Shown here one piece after another: positions 7,914 through 16,660 of a DNA stretch of 64,000 bases; the stretch's first letter is position 1; each line of letters opens with the position of its first letter. A program made the translations under genes and the position numbers. Source of the stretch: Virgisporangium ochraceum (GTDB lineage Bacteria > Actinomycetota > Actinomycetes > Mycobacteriales > Micromonosporaceae); contig NZ_BOPH01000102.1 in the NCBI RefSeq assembly GCF_016863655.1, forward strand, positions 62,001-126,000, written 5' to 3'. Below the pieces are notes generated by a model. That model had not been told where the DNA came from. It worked only from the letters and a program-made list of their open reading frames with translations, and did no database searches.

Positions 7914-8780
7914 TCAGCCGCCCGCCGCGACCTCCCTACGGTGGGCCACCCGCAGCAGCGCGAACGTGAACGGCGTGCACGCGGTGGCGAGCGGGGTGAA
8001 GCCGGTCATCAGCAGGAACGTGACGGGGGCCTGGGGACCGGTCGCCAGCAGGTGCACCGTCATGCACATCCCCGCGGTGACGGCGGTCGCGGCCACGACG
8101 ACCAGCCGGGCGGCGGCCGTACGGCCCTGCCGGACCAGGCCGCGGTGCCGGGTCACCAGCGCGGTGAGCAGGATCCACCAGAGGACGGTCGACACGGGAA
8201 CCGCCACCCACGCCGGATCGAGGGCGTCGTCCATCGGCACGTTCGCGAGCGTGGTGTAGGCGAGCTGGGCCACCGTGGTCCCGGCCGCGCCGAGAACCAC
8301 CATCGCGGGCACCACCACCGGCAGCGCGGGCAGGCGCAGCGCGTCGGTCCACAGGCGGGCGGCGCGAACCCCGAGGACCGCGATCACCGTGACCACGACG
8401 GCTATGGACCCGACGAGCGGTCCGTCCTCGAAACCGGCCTGCAGACCGGCGTCGCCGCTGACGCTCACCGTGCCCCGGCCGACGAGCGCCCCGATCGCGC
8501 CGGCCAGGATCGACGAGACCGGCATTCCCACGGTCACGGCGATGTGGAACATCATGGGAGCGAAGAGCAGCGCGCCCATGCGGGCGGCGTAGGGGCGCAG
8601 CGGGGCGCGGCGCACCGTGCCGAACCGCTCCAGGGTGGCGTTCCAGGCCACGTTCGTGAGGTCGCGCCACGGGCGGGGCGAGTGGGCGAGCAGGTCGACG
8701 ATCTCCTCGCCGTAGCGTCGGCGGACGTGCGGTGGGTAGAGGGCCAGGGCGGCGGCGACGAGCCGGGCGGGTGGCCTCAT
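7914..8780 (-). CDS. PadR-coupled multi-pass membrane protein
   Basis: This 288-residue protein begins with a cytoplasmic prefix (LALYPPHVRRRYGEEIVDLLAHSPRPWRDL), the kind seen in membrane proteins encoded beside PadR regulators. About six or seven membrane helices follow (for example MGALLFAPMMFHIAVTVGM, IAVVVTVIAVLGV, TVLWWILLTALV). Its ATG overlaps the stop of the PadR gene (ATGA-type overlap at 8777-8780), so the two are translationally coupled. The likely role is in membrane stress or transport controlled by that PadR; the substrate is unknown. Confidence 0.8.
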   Translation of the reverse strand: MRPPARLVAAALALYPPHVRRRYGEEIVDLLAHSPRPWRDLTNVAWNATLERFGTVRRAPLRPYAARMGALLFAPMMFHIAVTVGMPVSSILAGAIGALVGRGTVSVSGDAGLQAGFEDGPLVGSIAVVVTVIAVLGVRAARLWTDALRLPALPVVVPAMVVLGAAGTTVAQLAYTTLANVPMDDALDPAWVAVPVSTVLWWILLTALVTRHRGLVRQGRTAAARLVVVAATAVTAGMCMTVHLLATGPQAPVTFLLMTGFTPLATACTPFTFALLRVAHRREVAAGG

Positions 8781-9091
8781 GGCATCGCCAGCCGACGCAG
8801 GCCGGTCCGCGACAACGCGTGGATGCGCCGCAGCTCCGCGGCGAGGACGGTGCGGCCGCGGTCGGTGAGCCGGTACGGCTTGCGCCGGCCCTCCTCGGGC
8901 AGGGCCTCGATGAAGCTCTGCTCCTCCAGCCGCCGGATCGCCCCGTACAGCGTGCCCGGCCCCGGGCGCTCGTCGGTCATCGCCGCGATGTCGTCCTGCA
9001 TCGCGTAGCCGTGCTTCGGTCCGTCGGCCAGGGCGACCATGATCAGCAACCCCGGCTCGGAGAATCGTCCCAGCTCGGACAGCCCCGCCAC
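8777..9091 (-). CDS. PadR-family transcriptional regulator
   Basis: This 104-residue protein has the typical PadR winged helix: LIMVALADGPKHGYAMQDDIAAMT, then GPGTLYGAIRRLEEQSFIEAL and RKPYRLTDRGRTVLAAEL. It is the short subfamily without a long C-terminal dimer helix. It starts at a GTG (9089-9091). Inverted repeats of CTACG/CGTAG type lie just upstream (9110-9139) and are probably its own operator. It should repress itself and the coupled membrane-protein gene. Confidence 0.85.
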   Translation of the reverse strand: MAGLSELGRFSEPGLLIMVALADGPKHGYAMQDDIAAMTDERPGPGTLYGAIRRLEEQSFIEALPEEGRRKPYRLTDRGRTVLAAELRRIHALSRTGLRRLAMP

Positions 9092-9109
9092 CGCATCGAC
9101 CCCCTTCTA

Positions 9110-9139
9110 CTACGTCGCGCGTAGCAACGTACCACGTAG
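9110..9139. promoter_or_regulatory. Probable PadR operator
   Basis: Two overlapping inverted repeats are present. CTACG (9110-9114) pairs with CGTAG (9120-9124) across five bases, and CTACGT (9110-9115) pairs with ACGTAG (9134-9139). They lie 19 bases upstream of the PadR start and before the divergent Hsp70-WD40 gene. The assignment is by position and symmetry. Confidence 0.5.
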
Positions 9140-9183
9140 CAGAGGCGTCGCGCGTGACCACCGCGGCGTTATGCTTCGGCCCG

Positions 9184-11445
9184 ATGGTGTCGCGGCTGGG
9201 TGTCGACTTCGGGACGTCGAACACGGTCGCGGCCGTCGCCGGATCCGACGGTCAGGTACGGCCGTTGCTGTTCGACGGATCGCCCCTGCTCCCGTCGGCG
9301 GTATTCGTCGGGACGGGCGACGGCGTGCTCGTCGGAGTGGACGCGTTGCGTGCCGCGGTCGGTGGTCCGGCCGGGCTGGAGCCCTACCCGAAACGCCACC
9401 TCGACGAGGGCACGGTGTGGCTCGGGGAGCGGGAACTGCCCGTCGTCGACCTCGTCGCCGCGGTGCTCGCCCGCGTGCGGGCCGAGGCGGTGCGGGTCGT
9501 CGGACCCGGGACGGCCCTCGAAGCCGTGCTCACGTATCCGGCGACGTGGGGACCGGCCCGGCGCGACCTGCTCGCCGGCGCCGCCGCCCGGGCCGGCCTC
9601 GGCCGGGTGGGGCTTGTGCCCGAGCCCGTCGCCGCGGCGGCCTACTTCACCACCCTGCCGGAGCGGCCGGTGCGCGGCGACCGCCGCGTCGTCGTCTACG
9701 ACCTGGGCGCGGGCACGCTCGATGTCAGCGTCGTGCGTCCCGGACCCGGTGGCTTCGACGTCGCCGCCGCCGACGGCCTCGCCGACGTCGGCGGCCTGGA
9801 CCTCGACGCCGTCATCGTGCGGCACGCCCGGACCGTGACGGCCGACGCGGACCGGGCGTGGCAACGGCTGGACCGGCCACGGACCCCGGCGGACCGGCAC
9901 GCCCGCTACACCCTGTGGCAGGCCGCCCGCGCGGTGAAGGAACAGCTCTCCCGCTACCCGGTCGGCGACCTCTACGTTCCGCTGGTGGACCGCCAGATCC
10001 ACGTCACCCGCGACGAGTTCACCGCCGCCGCGCACCCGCACCTGCGGCGCACGGCCACGTTCACCCGCGAGGTGCTCGAGCGGGCCGGCGTGCCGCTGGA
10101 GACGGTCGGCGGCGTGTTCCTCGTGGGCGGGTCGTCGCGCGTCCCGCTCGTCGCGACGCTGCTGCACCGGACGCTGGGCATCGCACCCGTGGTCCTCGAC
10201 CACCCCGAGCTCGTCGTCGCCGAGGGAGCCCTGCGCACGCCGGTCCCGGCGGGCCCGGTGCCGTCGGCCGGGAGCCCAGCGCTGCGCGCCGCGTCGCCGA
10301 CACCGGCGCTCCGCGCCGAGTCGCCGGCACCCGCGCTGCGCGCCGCGTCGCCGACGCCGCGACCCGGTCCGGACACGCCGCCCCGCGACAAGCCGGCCCG
10401 CTCCCACGCTGGGCGGCGCACCCGCCGTGCCGTGATCGCCGCCGCGTTCGTCGTCGCCGCGGCCGCGGTGCCGGGCAGCCCGCCGCGTCAGCGTGGCGCC
10501 ATCCGGTACCTGCCGAGCACCGGCGGGCAGCCCACCGCGTCGCCGGGGCAGCCGGCGTTGGCCGCCGAGCTCGTCGCCGGACCGTCCTTTCCGAAGCGCC
10601 CGATGGGCCTCGCGTTCAGCCCGGACGGCGCCACGCTCGCCCTCGCCAGCGAGGACCGCTCGGTGCTCCTGTGGGACGTGGCCGGCCAGCGGACCGTCGC
10701 GGCCCTTCCCGGCCACACCGAGATGGTCAGGGACGTCGAGTTCAGCCCCGACGGCACGCTGCTGGCGTCCACCGGCAACGACGGGACACTGAGACTGTGG
10801 GACGTGGCGTCCCGCCGGCAGCTGGCCGCTCTGACGGGCGCCGGCCCCACGTCGACGACGGTGACGTTCAGCCCGGACGGCGCCATCCTCGCCACCGACT
10901 CCAACCAGGTGGTGCAGCTGTGGGACGTCGCACGCCGTCAACCCCGGGGAACCCTGACCGGCCACACCTACGCGGTGAACGGGATCGCGTTCAGCCCGGA
11001 CGGCGCGATCGTCGCCAGCGGCAGCGTCGACCGCACGGTCCTGCTGTGGGACGTGGCGTCCGGCCGGGCCGTGGCCACGCTCCTCGGCCACCCCGCCGTC
11101 ACCGACGACGTCGCGTTCAGCCCCGACGGCGCCGTGCTCGCGACCGGCGGCAACGACAACGCGGTCCGCCTGTGGGACACGGCGAGCCGCCAACCGCTGG
11201 CCGCCCTCGTCGGCCACGACGACGGGGTGCGGTCCGTGGCGTTCAACCCGGACGGCTCCGTCCTCGCCGCGGCCACGGGTCGCGGGACCGTGCTGCTGTG
11301 GGACGTCGCCCGCCGCACACCGGTGACCACCCTCACCGGCCACGGGACGACCGTCCGCGAGGTGGCGTTCAGCCCGGACGGCGCGCTCGTCGCCACCGTC
11401 AGCGACGACTCCACGATGCGGCTGTGGCGCCTCACCGGCCGGTAG
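9184..11445 (+). CDS. Membrane-anchored Hsp70-type ATPase fused to a seven-bladed WD40 propeller
   Basis: This 753-residue protein joins three parts. Residues 1 to about 350 are an Hsp70/actin-type ATPase: phosphate-1 loop VDFGTSNTV (residue 8), phosphate-2 loop VYDLGAGTLD (about 169) and adenosine motif VFLVGGSSRVPLV (about 311). The substrate-binding domain of a true DnaK is absent. A linker with three copies of a nine-residue repeat (PALRAASPT type) and a basic-flanked hydrophobic segment (RRAVIAAAFVVAAAAV, about 417-432) follow. Residues 471-753 hold seven WD40 repeats (seven FSPDG/FNPDG motifs), a closed propeller. The ATPase should be inside and the propeller outside. The ATG at 9184 is 8 bases after TATGCT, which favours it over the GTG at 9154. 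Partners unknown. Confidence 0.85.
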   Translation: MVSRLGVDFGTSNTVAAVAGSDGQVRPLLFDGSPLLPSAVFVGTGDGVLVGVDALRAAVGGPAGLEPYPKRHLDEGTVWLGERELPVVDLVAAVLARVRAEAVRVVGPGTALEAVLTYPATWGPARRDLLAGAAARAGLGRVGLVPEPVAAAAYFTTLPERPVRGDRRVVVYDLGAGTLDVSVVRPGPGGFDVAAADGLADVGGLDLDAVIVRHARTVTADADRAWQRLDRPRTPADRHARYTLWQAARAVKEQLSRYPVGDLYVPLVDRQIHVTRDEFTAAAHPHLRRTATFTREVLERAGVPLETVGGVFLVGGSSRVPLVATLLHRTLGIAPVVLDHPELVVAEGALRTPVPAGPVPSAGSPALRAASPTPALRAESPAPALRAASPTPRPGPDTPPRDKPARSHAGRRTRRAVIAAAFVVAAAAVPGSPPRQRGAIRYLPSTGGQPTASPGQPALAAELVAGPSFPKRPMGLAFSPDGATLALASEDRSVLLWDVAGQRTVAALPGHTEMVRDVEFSPDGTLLASTGNDGTLRLWDVASRRQLAALTGAGPTSTTVTFSPDGAILATDSNQVVQLWDVARRQPRGTLTGHTYAVNGIAFSPDGAIVASGSVDRTVLLWDVASGRAVATLLGHPAVTDDVAFSPDGAVLATGGNDNAVRLWDTASRQPLAALVGHDDGVRSVAFNPDGSVLAAATGRGTVLLWDVARRTPVTTLTGHGTTVREVAFSPDGALVATVSDDSTMRLWRLTGR
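10276..10356 (+). repeat. 27-bp in-frame tandem repeat, three copies
   Basis: Three imperfect 27-bp units encode PALRA(A/E)SP(T/A) in the linker between the Hsp70 module and the membrane helix. The units preserve the frame, so copy-number change would only alter linker length. Confidence 0.6.
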
Positions 11446-11541
11446 CGGTCGGTTCCCGACGGCACCGTGCGTGGGTCAGGACGCACCGCGCGGTAGATGA
11501 GCCCGTGGCGTGGCGCGGGCGGTTGACGGACGGGTGGAGCT

Positions 11542-12420
11542 TCAGATGTTGGACCCGTCCGGTGGCAGGTCGGCCGGCGGCCGCGGGGACCCGCCCTCGC
11601 CCGCGGCGTCCGGACACGGCAGCCCCAGCGTGTAGGCCGTCATCGACAGCGACCCGTAGGCGTACCCGTCGACGAGGACGTCCACCTCGGGTGCCTCCGT
11701 CGCCCCGGCCAGGCCCGCGAGGTACAGGGCCGGGATGAAGTGGTCGGGCGTCGGCACGGCGCGCCGGAAGTCGCCGTGGGCGTCGAGCGTCGCGAACTCC
11801 GTCGGCGCGGTGAGCATGCGGGCCTTGGCGTCCTCGTCGAAGCGCTGGGCCCAGTCGTAGCCTTCGTCGGTGAGCTTCCAGTCCATGCCGCGCAGGTTGT
11901 GGACGACGTTGCCGCTCGCGACGATGAGTACGCCACGCTCGCGCAGGGGCGCCAGCCTGGCGCCGAGGTTCAGGTGGTGGTCCAGGGGCTTGTCGGCGTT
12001 GATGCTGAGCTGGACGACCGGGATCGACGCGTCGGGGAACGCGTGCACCAGCACCGACCAGGTGCCGTGGTCGATGCCCCAGCTGTCGACGTCGGCGCCC
12101 ACCCAGGTGGGGTGGACGACGTCGGCCACCTCGGCCGCCATCTCCGGTAGCCCCGGTGCCGGGTACTGCACGTCGAACAGCTTCTGGGGGAACCCGTAGA
12201 AGTCGTGGATGGTCCGCGGGCGCGGCATCGCGGTGACGGCGGTGGCGTTGATGTACCAGTGCGCGCTGACCACGAGGATCGCCCGCGGACGCGGTACCGC
12301 CGCACCGAACGCCCGCCACGCGGTGGTGTAGCGGTTGACCTCGAGGGCGTTCATCGGGTTGCCGTGGCCGAAGAACGCGGCGGGCATCCGACCGTCGGGT
12401 ACCTCCGGGTTCACCGTCAC
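11542..12420 (-). CDS. LigB/DODA-type extradiol dioxygenase (YgiD-like)
   Basis: This 292-residue protein belongs to the class III extradiol dioxygenases of the 4,5-DOPA dioxygenase/YgiD type. Probable metal-binding histidines are in FFGHGNPMNAL, VVSAHWYI and ASGNVVHNLRGMDW, and YGFPQKLFDVQYPAPG is typical of the family. The last 25 residues are a Gly/Pro-rich tail. Family members open catechol rings or act on catechol-like amines. It starts at a GTG behind GAGGAGGG, with TAAGGT as a candidate -10 (12457-12462). It stands just downstream of the lar operon in the same direction, 59 bases away; a functional link is not evident. Confidence 0.85.
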   Translation of the reverse strand: MTVNPEVPDGRMPAAFFGHGNPMNALEVNRYTTAWRAFGAAVPRPRAILVVSAHWYINATAVTAMPRPRTIHDFYGFPQKLFDVQYPAPGLPEMAAEVADVVHPTWVGADVDSWGIDHGTWSVLVHAFPDASIPVVQLSINADKPLDHHLNLGARLAPLRERGVLIVASGNVVHNLRGMDWKLTDEGYDWAQRFDEDAKARMLTAPTEFATLDAHGDFRRAVPTPDHFIPALYLAGLAGATEAPEVDVLVDGYAYGSLSMTAYTLGLPCPDAAGEGGSPRPPADLPPDGSNI

Positions 12421-12479
12421 GACCCTCCTCGACGCGTTCGACGTGCGGACCCGGTCACCTTAGCCCGCCGCGCGGACCG

Positions 12480-13715
12480 TCACCGGTCATCGGCGGCTCG
12501 GATCGGGAACGGCGCGCCCACCACGAGCCCGGCGGCCGCGGCGGCCGTCGCGGCGTCCTGGAGCACCTGCCGCTCGGGCCGGTCGAGGCGGCGGGCGAGC
12601 GCGGCCACGTCGTCGAACTCGGGCATCACCTGGAGGATGGCGCCGCGCGCGTGTCCCACCTTGACCGCGACGGTGGAGCCGGCCACCTCGACGTCGACGA
12701 ACGTCCGGGCCAGGGCGTACCTGCGCGGCCCGCCCTCGCGGACGCCGAGCGTGGTGGTGTCGCGGAAGATGCGCTCGCGCAGCGCGGCGGCCCCGTCCGG
12801 ACGGCACAGCACGCACAGGGTGTGGGCCGGACGGCCCTTCTTCATGACGATCGGCACCAGCCAGGCGTCGAGCGCGCCGTGGCGCAGCAGGCCGGCGAGG
12901 ATCTCCGGCCACAGCCGCGGATCGAGGTCGTCGACGTTGGCCTCGAGAAGCACCGTCGGTTCGACGTCGGTGTCCGGCACGGTGTCCGGTGTGGACGCGC
13001 CGAGGATGACGCGGACGACGTTCGCCCGTCCGGGCGGGTCGCGACGGCCGGCGCCGACCCCGGTCACGTCCACGCGCATGGGTGGCATGTCCTCGCACCG
13101 CGTGGCCAACGCGCGGACCGTCGCCATCCCGGTCGGCGTGGCCAGCTCGCCCGTCCCGCCGGCACGCACCCGCCAGCCCTCGGACAACCGCGCCACGGCG
13201 GGCACCGGGACGGGCAGGTCGCCGTGCGCCGTGCGCACCCGGCCGGAGCCGACCGCGACCTCGCCGGCGGTGACGGTCGCGACGCCGAGGTCCTCCAGCG
13301 CCGCGCACACACCCACGATGTCGGCGATGGAGTCGAGCGCACCCACCTCGTGGAAGTGGACGTCGCGCGCGGCGGTCCCGTGCACGTGCGCCTCGGCGTC
13401 GGCGAGGCGGGCGAAGACCGCGACGGCCCGGTCACGGACCCGGTCGGCGAGCGCGGCGTTGGTGAGCAGGTCGCGGACGCCGGTCCAGGTGCGGTGGGGC
13501 GCGTCGGTGGTCAGCGGCTCGACGCGCATGCGCAGCGCGCGCAGCCCGGCCCGGGTCACCGTTTCGGTGACGAGCCGCACGGCGCCCGGCACGACCGCGT
13601 CCACGGCGCGCCGGACGGCACCGAGGTCGGCGCCGGCGTCGACGAGGGCGCCGAGCAGCATGTCCCCGGCCACCCCGGCGGACGCGTCGATCCAGGCGTG
13701 CCGGTCTCCGGTCAC
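12480..13715 (-). CDS. larC: LarC, nickel-insertion CTP-dependent cyclometallase for the nickel-pincer cofactor
   Basis: This 411-residue protein matches full-length LarC: N-terminal WIDASAGVAGDMLLGALVDAGAD, the HFHEVGALDSIADIVG motif, ATPTGMA, and the C-terminal half with VLLEANVDDLDPRLWPEIL, MKKGRPAHTLCVLC and the ending MPEFDDVAALA. LarC inserts nickel into the pyridinium-dithiocarboxylate pincer in a CTP-dependent reaction. In Lactiplantibacillus the gene is split into larC1/larC2 by a programmed frameshift; here both halves are one frame. It is the last gene of larA-larE-larB-larC, and its start overlaps the larB stop by 4 bases. Confidence 0.93.
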   Translation of the reverse strand: MTGDRHAWIDASAGVAGDMLLGALVDAGADLGAVRRAVDAVVPGAVRLVTETVTRAGLRALRMRVEPLTTDAPHRTWTGVRDLLTNAALADRVRDRAVAVFARLADAEAHVHGTAARDVHFHEVGALDSIADIVGVCAALEDLGVATVTAGEVAVGSGRVRTAHGDLPVPVPAVARLSEGWRVRAGGTGELATPTGMATVRALATRCEDMPPMRVDVTGVGAGRRDPPGRANVVRVILGASTPDTVPDTDVEPTVLLEANVDDLDPRLWPEILAGLLRHGALDAWLVPIVMKKGRPAHTLCVLCRPDGAAALRERIFRDTTTLGVREGGPRRYALARTFVDVEVAGSTVAVKVGHARGAILQVMPEFDDVAALARRLDRPERQVLQDAATAAAAAGLVVGAPFPIRAADDR

Positions 13716-14413
13716 CGCTCACCGGCCGGCGGCGGTGCGGCGATGTGGGCGGCGATCTGGGCGGCGAGGTGCCCGGCGCCGTACCCGTTGTCGATGTTGA
13801 CGACGGCGACCCCCGGTGCACAGGCGTTCAACATGGCCAGCAACGGCGCCAGTCCGCCGAACGCGGCACCGTAGCCCACCGAGGTCGGCAGCGCCACGAC
13901 CGGCACGGCGACGAGGCCGGCGACGACGCTGGGCAGCGCGCCGTCCATGCCGGCGGCGACCACCACCGCGCGGGCGCGGCGGAGCAGGTCGAGCCGGCCC
14001 AGCACCCGGTGCAGGCCGGCCACCCCGACGTCGACGACCAGCTCGGTCGGGCGGCCCAGGTACCGGGCGGTCTGCAGGGCCTCGCGGGCGACCGGGAGGT
14101 CGGAGGTCCCGGCGGCCACGACCACCACCAGCCCGCCGGTCGGTGCGGGTGGCTCGGGTGGCCAGGCCAGCAGCGCCGCGTCGGTGTCGTGGTGGGCGTC
14201 GGGCAGCTCCCGGCGCACCGCCTCGGCGTGGCCGGGACCGGCGCGGGTGAACAACGTGACGACGTCGGGCCGGGCCCGGACGGCCGCGGCGATCGAGCCG
14301 ACCTGGTCGGGGGTCTTGCCCTCGCAGTACACCGCCTCGGGGTAACCGCGCCGCGCCGCGCGGCCCAGGTCGAGGTCGGCGAACGCGGCGAGGTCGGGCT
14401 GGTCGTCAGGCAT
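13712..14413 (-). CDS. larB: LarB, pyridinium-3,5-biscarboxylate synthase for the nickel-pincer cofactor
   Basis: This 233-residue protein contains the LarB (AIR-carboxylase-like) signatures: EAVYCEGKTPDQV near residue 27, VVVAAGTSDLPVAREA, VVVAAGMDGALPSVVAGLV and LPTSVGYGAAFGGLAPLLAMLNACAPGVAVVNIDNGYGAG. LarB carboxylates and hydrolyses nicotinic acid adenine dinucleotide to make the pincer precursor. The ATG at 14411-14413 overlaps the larE stop by 8 bases, and the stop overlaps larC, so the three genes are translationally coupled. Confidence 0.93.
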   Translation of the reverse strand: MPDDQPDLAAFADLDLGRAARRGYPEAVYCEGKTPDQVGSIAAAVRARPDVVTLFTRAGPGHAEAVRRELPDAHHDTDAALLAWPPEPPAPTGGLVVVVAAGTSDLPVAREALQTARYLGRPTELVVDVGVAGLHRVLGRLDLLRRARAVVVAAGMDGALPSVVAGLVAVPVVALPTSVGYGAAFGGLAPLLAMLNACAPGVAVVNIDNGYGAGHLAAQIAAHIAAPPPAGER

Positions 14414-15227
14414 GGGCGGCCGGGACGAGCGGGAGGGTGAACGCCCCGGACTGGACGCCGGCCAGGTCGACGGTCGCGAACCGGAACCCGGCGGCGACCA
14501 CGGCGTCGCGGACCGCGCCGCGCAGGGGATCGGCGACCGCGCGCACCAGGTCGGGTGCGGGCAGCTCGATGCGGGCCACGTCGCCGTGGTGGCGGACCCG
14601 CAGTTCGGCGAACCCCAGCCGGCGCAGCGCCGCCTCGGCCAGCTCGACCTGCCGCAGCTTCTCCGGTGTGACCTCCGCGAAGTGCGGGATGCGCGACGCG
14701 AGGCAGGGCGCGGCCGGCTTGTCCGCGCACGGGAGCCCGATCGCGCGCGCGATCGCGCGCACGGCCGCCTTGTCGAGCCCGGCGTCGGCGAGGGGACGCA
14801 GGACCCGGTGGGCGACCGCGGCGCGGGAGCCCGGCCGGTCCGGCCGGCGTACGTCGTCGGCGTTCTCGCCGTAGGCGACGGCGTCGAGGCGGTGCGTAGT
14901 GACGACCTCGTCGGTGATGCGGGTGAACAGCTCGTCCTTGCAGTGGAAGCACCGGTCCGGCCCGTTGGCCCGGTACGCGGCCCGGTCCTCCTCCCGGGTG
15001 ACGACCTCCACGACCGGGACACCGATGTGCCGGGCGACCCCGTGCGCGGCGGCGCGTTCGTCGGCGGCCAGGCTCGGGGAGACCCCGAGGACGGCGACCA
15101 CCCGGTCGGCACCGAGCGCGCGGACGGCCAGTGCCAGCAGGACCGAGGAGTCGACCCCGCCGGAGAACGCGACACCGAGCCGGCCGATGCCGGCCAGCCG
15201 GTCGGTCACTCCTGCCGTGTCGATCAT
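14406..15227 (-). CDS. larE: LarE, sacrificial sulfur transferase for the nickel-pincer cofactor
   Basis: This 273-residue PP-loop protein starts at the ATG at 15225-15227 behind GGGAAGGG. The ATP-binding loop is FSGGVDSSVLL (residues 21-31). DRCFHCKDEL (91-100) and AYGENADDV (118-126) are typical of LarE. Cys175 in KPAAPCLASRIP stands at the place of the cysteine (Cys176 in the Lactiplantibacillus enzyme) that gives up its sulfur, so this enzyme should work by the sacrificial mechanism, not with an iron-sulfur cluster. It sits between larA and larB in the operon. Confidence 0.93.
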   Translation of the reverse strand: MIDTAGVTDRLAGIGRLGVAFSGGVDSSVLLALAVRALGADRVVAVLGVSPSLAADERAAAHGVARHIGVPVVEVVTREEDRAAYRANGPDRCFHCKDELFTRITDEVVTTHRLDAVAYGENADDVRRPDRPGSRAAVAHRVLRPLADAGLDKAAVRAIARAIGLPCADKPAAPCLASRIPHFAEVTPEKLRQVELAEAALRRLGFAELRVRHHGDVARIELPAPDLVRAVADPLRGAVRDAVVAAGFRFATVDLAGVQSGAFTLPLVPAAHA

Positions 15228-15312
15228 GGGGATCCCTTCCCGTTGCCCGCTGTACGTGATCACCACCCGTTCTACACGAAATCGTCCGGGACGCCCGGGT
15301 GGCGGCCACGGC

Positions 15313-16560
15313 TCATCTCAGGCGGTACAGGACCTCGCCGGCCTGGGCCACCACCAGCGTGTCCGGGTCGGCGGCCAGCACGTCGAGGTCGACCAGGGTC
15401 GGGTCGAGGTAGTCCAGGTTGGCCGCCCGCACCACGGCCTCCGGGATCCCCGTGGCCAGGGTGACGGTCACCCGTCCCTGCTCGCCGTGCACCGGGTCGT
15501 AGGTGCCGGCGCCGCGCAGGTGCGTGGAGTGGGCGAGGACCCCCCAGTGGTGGTGCGAGAACCGGTCCCACTGCTTGAGGAAGTAGTCGCGGCAGTGGTA
15601 ACCGATCTGTTCGATCTCGGGGTGCATCTCGGAGATCCGGGTGATGTGCGGGGCGTACACGATGACCTGCCCGCCGTCGGCGACGACGGGCTCGACCTTG
15701 TAGAAGCCCTTGGCACCGGTCCACATGTCCTCGTACTTGACCGGCACGAGCGACACCACGCGACGGACGGGAGCGTCGAGGTACCGGACGTGGGTCCGCG
15801 CGGACACGTCGGCGCACGCGGCCCAGGCGGCCTCCGGCGGTCCGAACGACGCGGCGTGCAGGTCACCGACGCCCGACCTGACGACCAGGCACAGCGCCAG
15901 CCGGCGGCTGGGGATCATCGCGGCGGCCCGGTCGATCAGCGCCCGGACCGGGGTGATCCCGCGGGTCCCGATGATGTCGGCACTGGTGATGAGCGCGCCG
16001 AGCCAGTGCGAGAAGTCGATGATCTCCTGGCCCGCGACGCCCGGGAAGAAGTACTTGTTGCCGCCCGAGAATCCGACCACCTCGTGCGGGAAGACGGGGC
16101 CGATCACCAGACAGACGTCGTGTTCGACGACGGCCCGGTTGAGCGACACGCGCACCGGCCGCTTCAACCGGCCCTCGGACAGGTCGGCGACCCGGTCGGC
16201 GTCGATGTCGCCGAGGGTCACGAAGGTTCCGGGGTCCCACCACTCGTGGTTCAGCACGGTGACGCCCGGATACGGGCCGCCCAGGTGGGCGTCGAGCTGG
16301 GTGGGTGACATCGCCGCGTGTGTGCCCAGGGCCACCAGGACGGTGATCGCGGTCGCCCGGCCGTGCAGTGCCTCGTGCACCGCCGACAGCAGCAGCGGCA
16401 TCGGGCAGGTGCGGGTGCCGTCGGGAACGATGACGCAGACGCTGCGGCCGTCGAGGTCCGCGCCGGCCAGCGACCGCAGGACGAACTCCCGGATCTGCCC
16501 GTCGTCCAGCACCCCGTCCGGCCCGCCGATGCGTTCCGCACCCACCACGATGTCGGTCAT
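15313..16560 (-). CDS. larA: LarA-family nickel-pincer racemase/epimerase
   Basis: This 415-residue protein has the LarA core residues with the family spacing: Arg50 in PDGTRTCP, His81 in ALGTHAAM, His159 in FPHEVVGFSGG, Lys169 (the lysine that carries the cofactor) in GGNKYFFPG, and His185 in DFSHW. These correspond to R75, H108, H174, K184 and H200 of lactate racemase. LarA homologues differ in substrate (lactate, malate, other 2-hydroxy acids), so racemase of a 2-hydroxy acid is the safe call. It is the first gene of the operon; larE starts 85 bases downstream. Product in the cytoplasm. Confidence 0.9.
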   Translation of the reverse strand: MTDIVVGAERIGGPDGVLDDGQIREFVLRSLAGADLDGRSVCVIVPDGTRTCPMPLLLSAVHEALHGRATAITVLVALGTHAAMSPTQLDAHLGGPYPGVTVLNHEWWDPGTFVTLGDIDADRVADLSEGRLKRPVRVSLNRAVVEHDVCLVIGPVFPHEVVGFSGGNKYFFPGVAGQEIIDFSHWLGALITSADIIGTRGITPVRALIDRAAAMIPSRRLALCLVVRSGVGDLHAASFGPPEAAWAACADVSARTHVRYLDAPVRRVVSLVPVKYEDMWTGAKGFYKVEPVVADGGQVIVYAPHITRISEMHPEIEQIGYHCRDYFLKQWDRFSHHHWGVLAHSTHLRGAGTYDPVHGEQGRVTVTLATGIPEAVVRAANLDYLDPTLVDLDVLAADPDTLVVAQAGEVLYRLR

Positions 16561-16660
16561 ACCTGCACCTTCCGCCTCCGTCGGAGCGGAGTGCAAGCGC
16601 GGCAGGCAGGATCCGGCCGGCCGTTGCCGCCGGCGCGCGGCGCACGGATCGTCCCGACGC

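Noticed and set aside
9154..9183. GTG at 9154 as start of the Hsp70-WD40 gene
   Set aside because: The -10-like TATGCT at 9170-9175 lies after it, and the family sequence begins at the ATG at 9184.
12600..13715. LarC split by a programmed frameshift as in Lactiplantibacillus
   Set aside because: Both halves lie in one continuous frame here.
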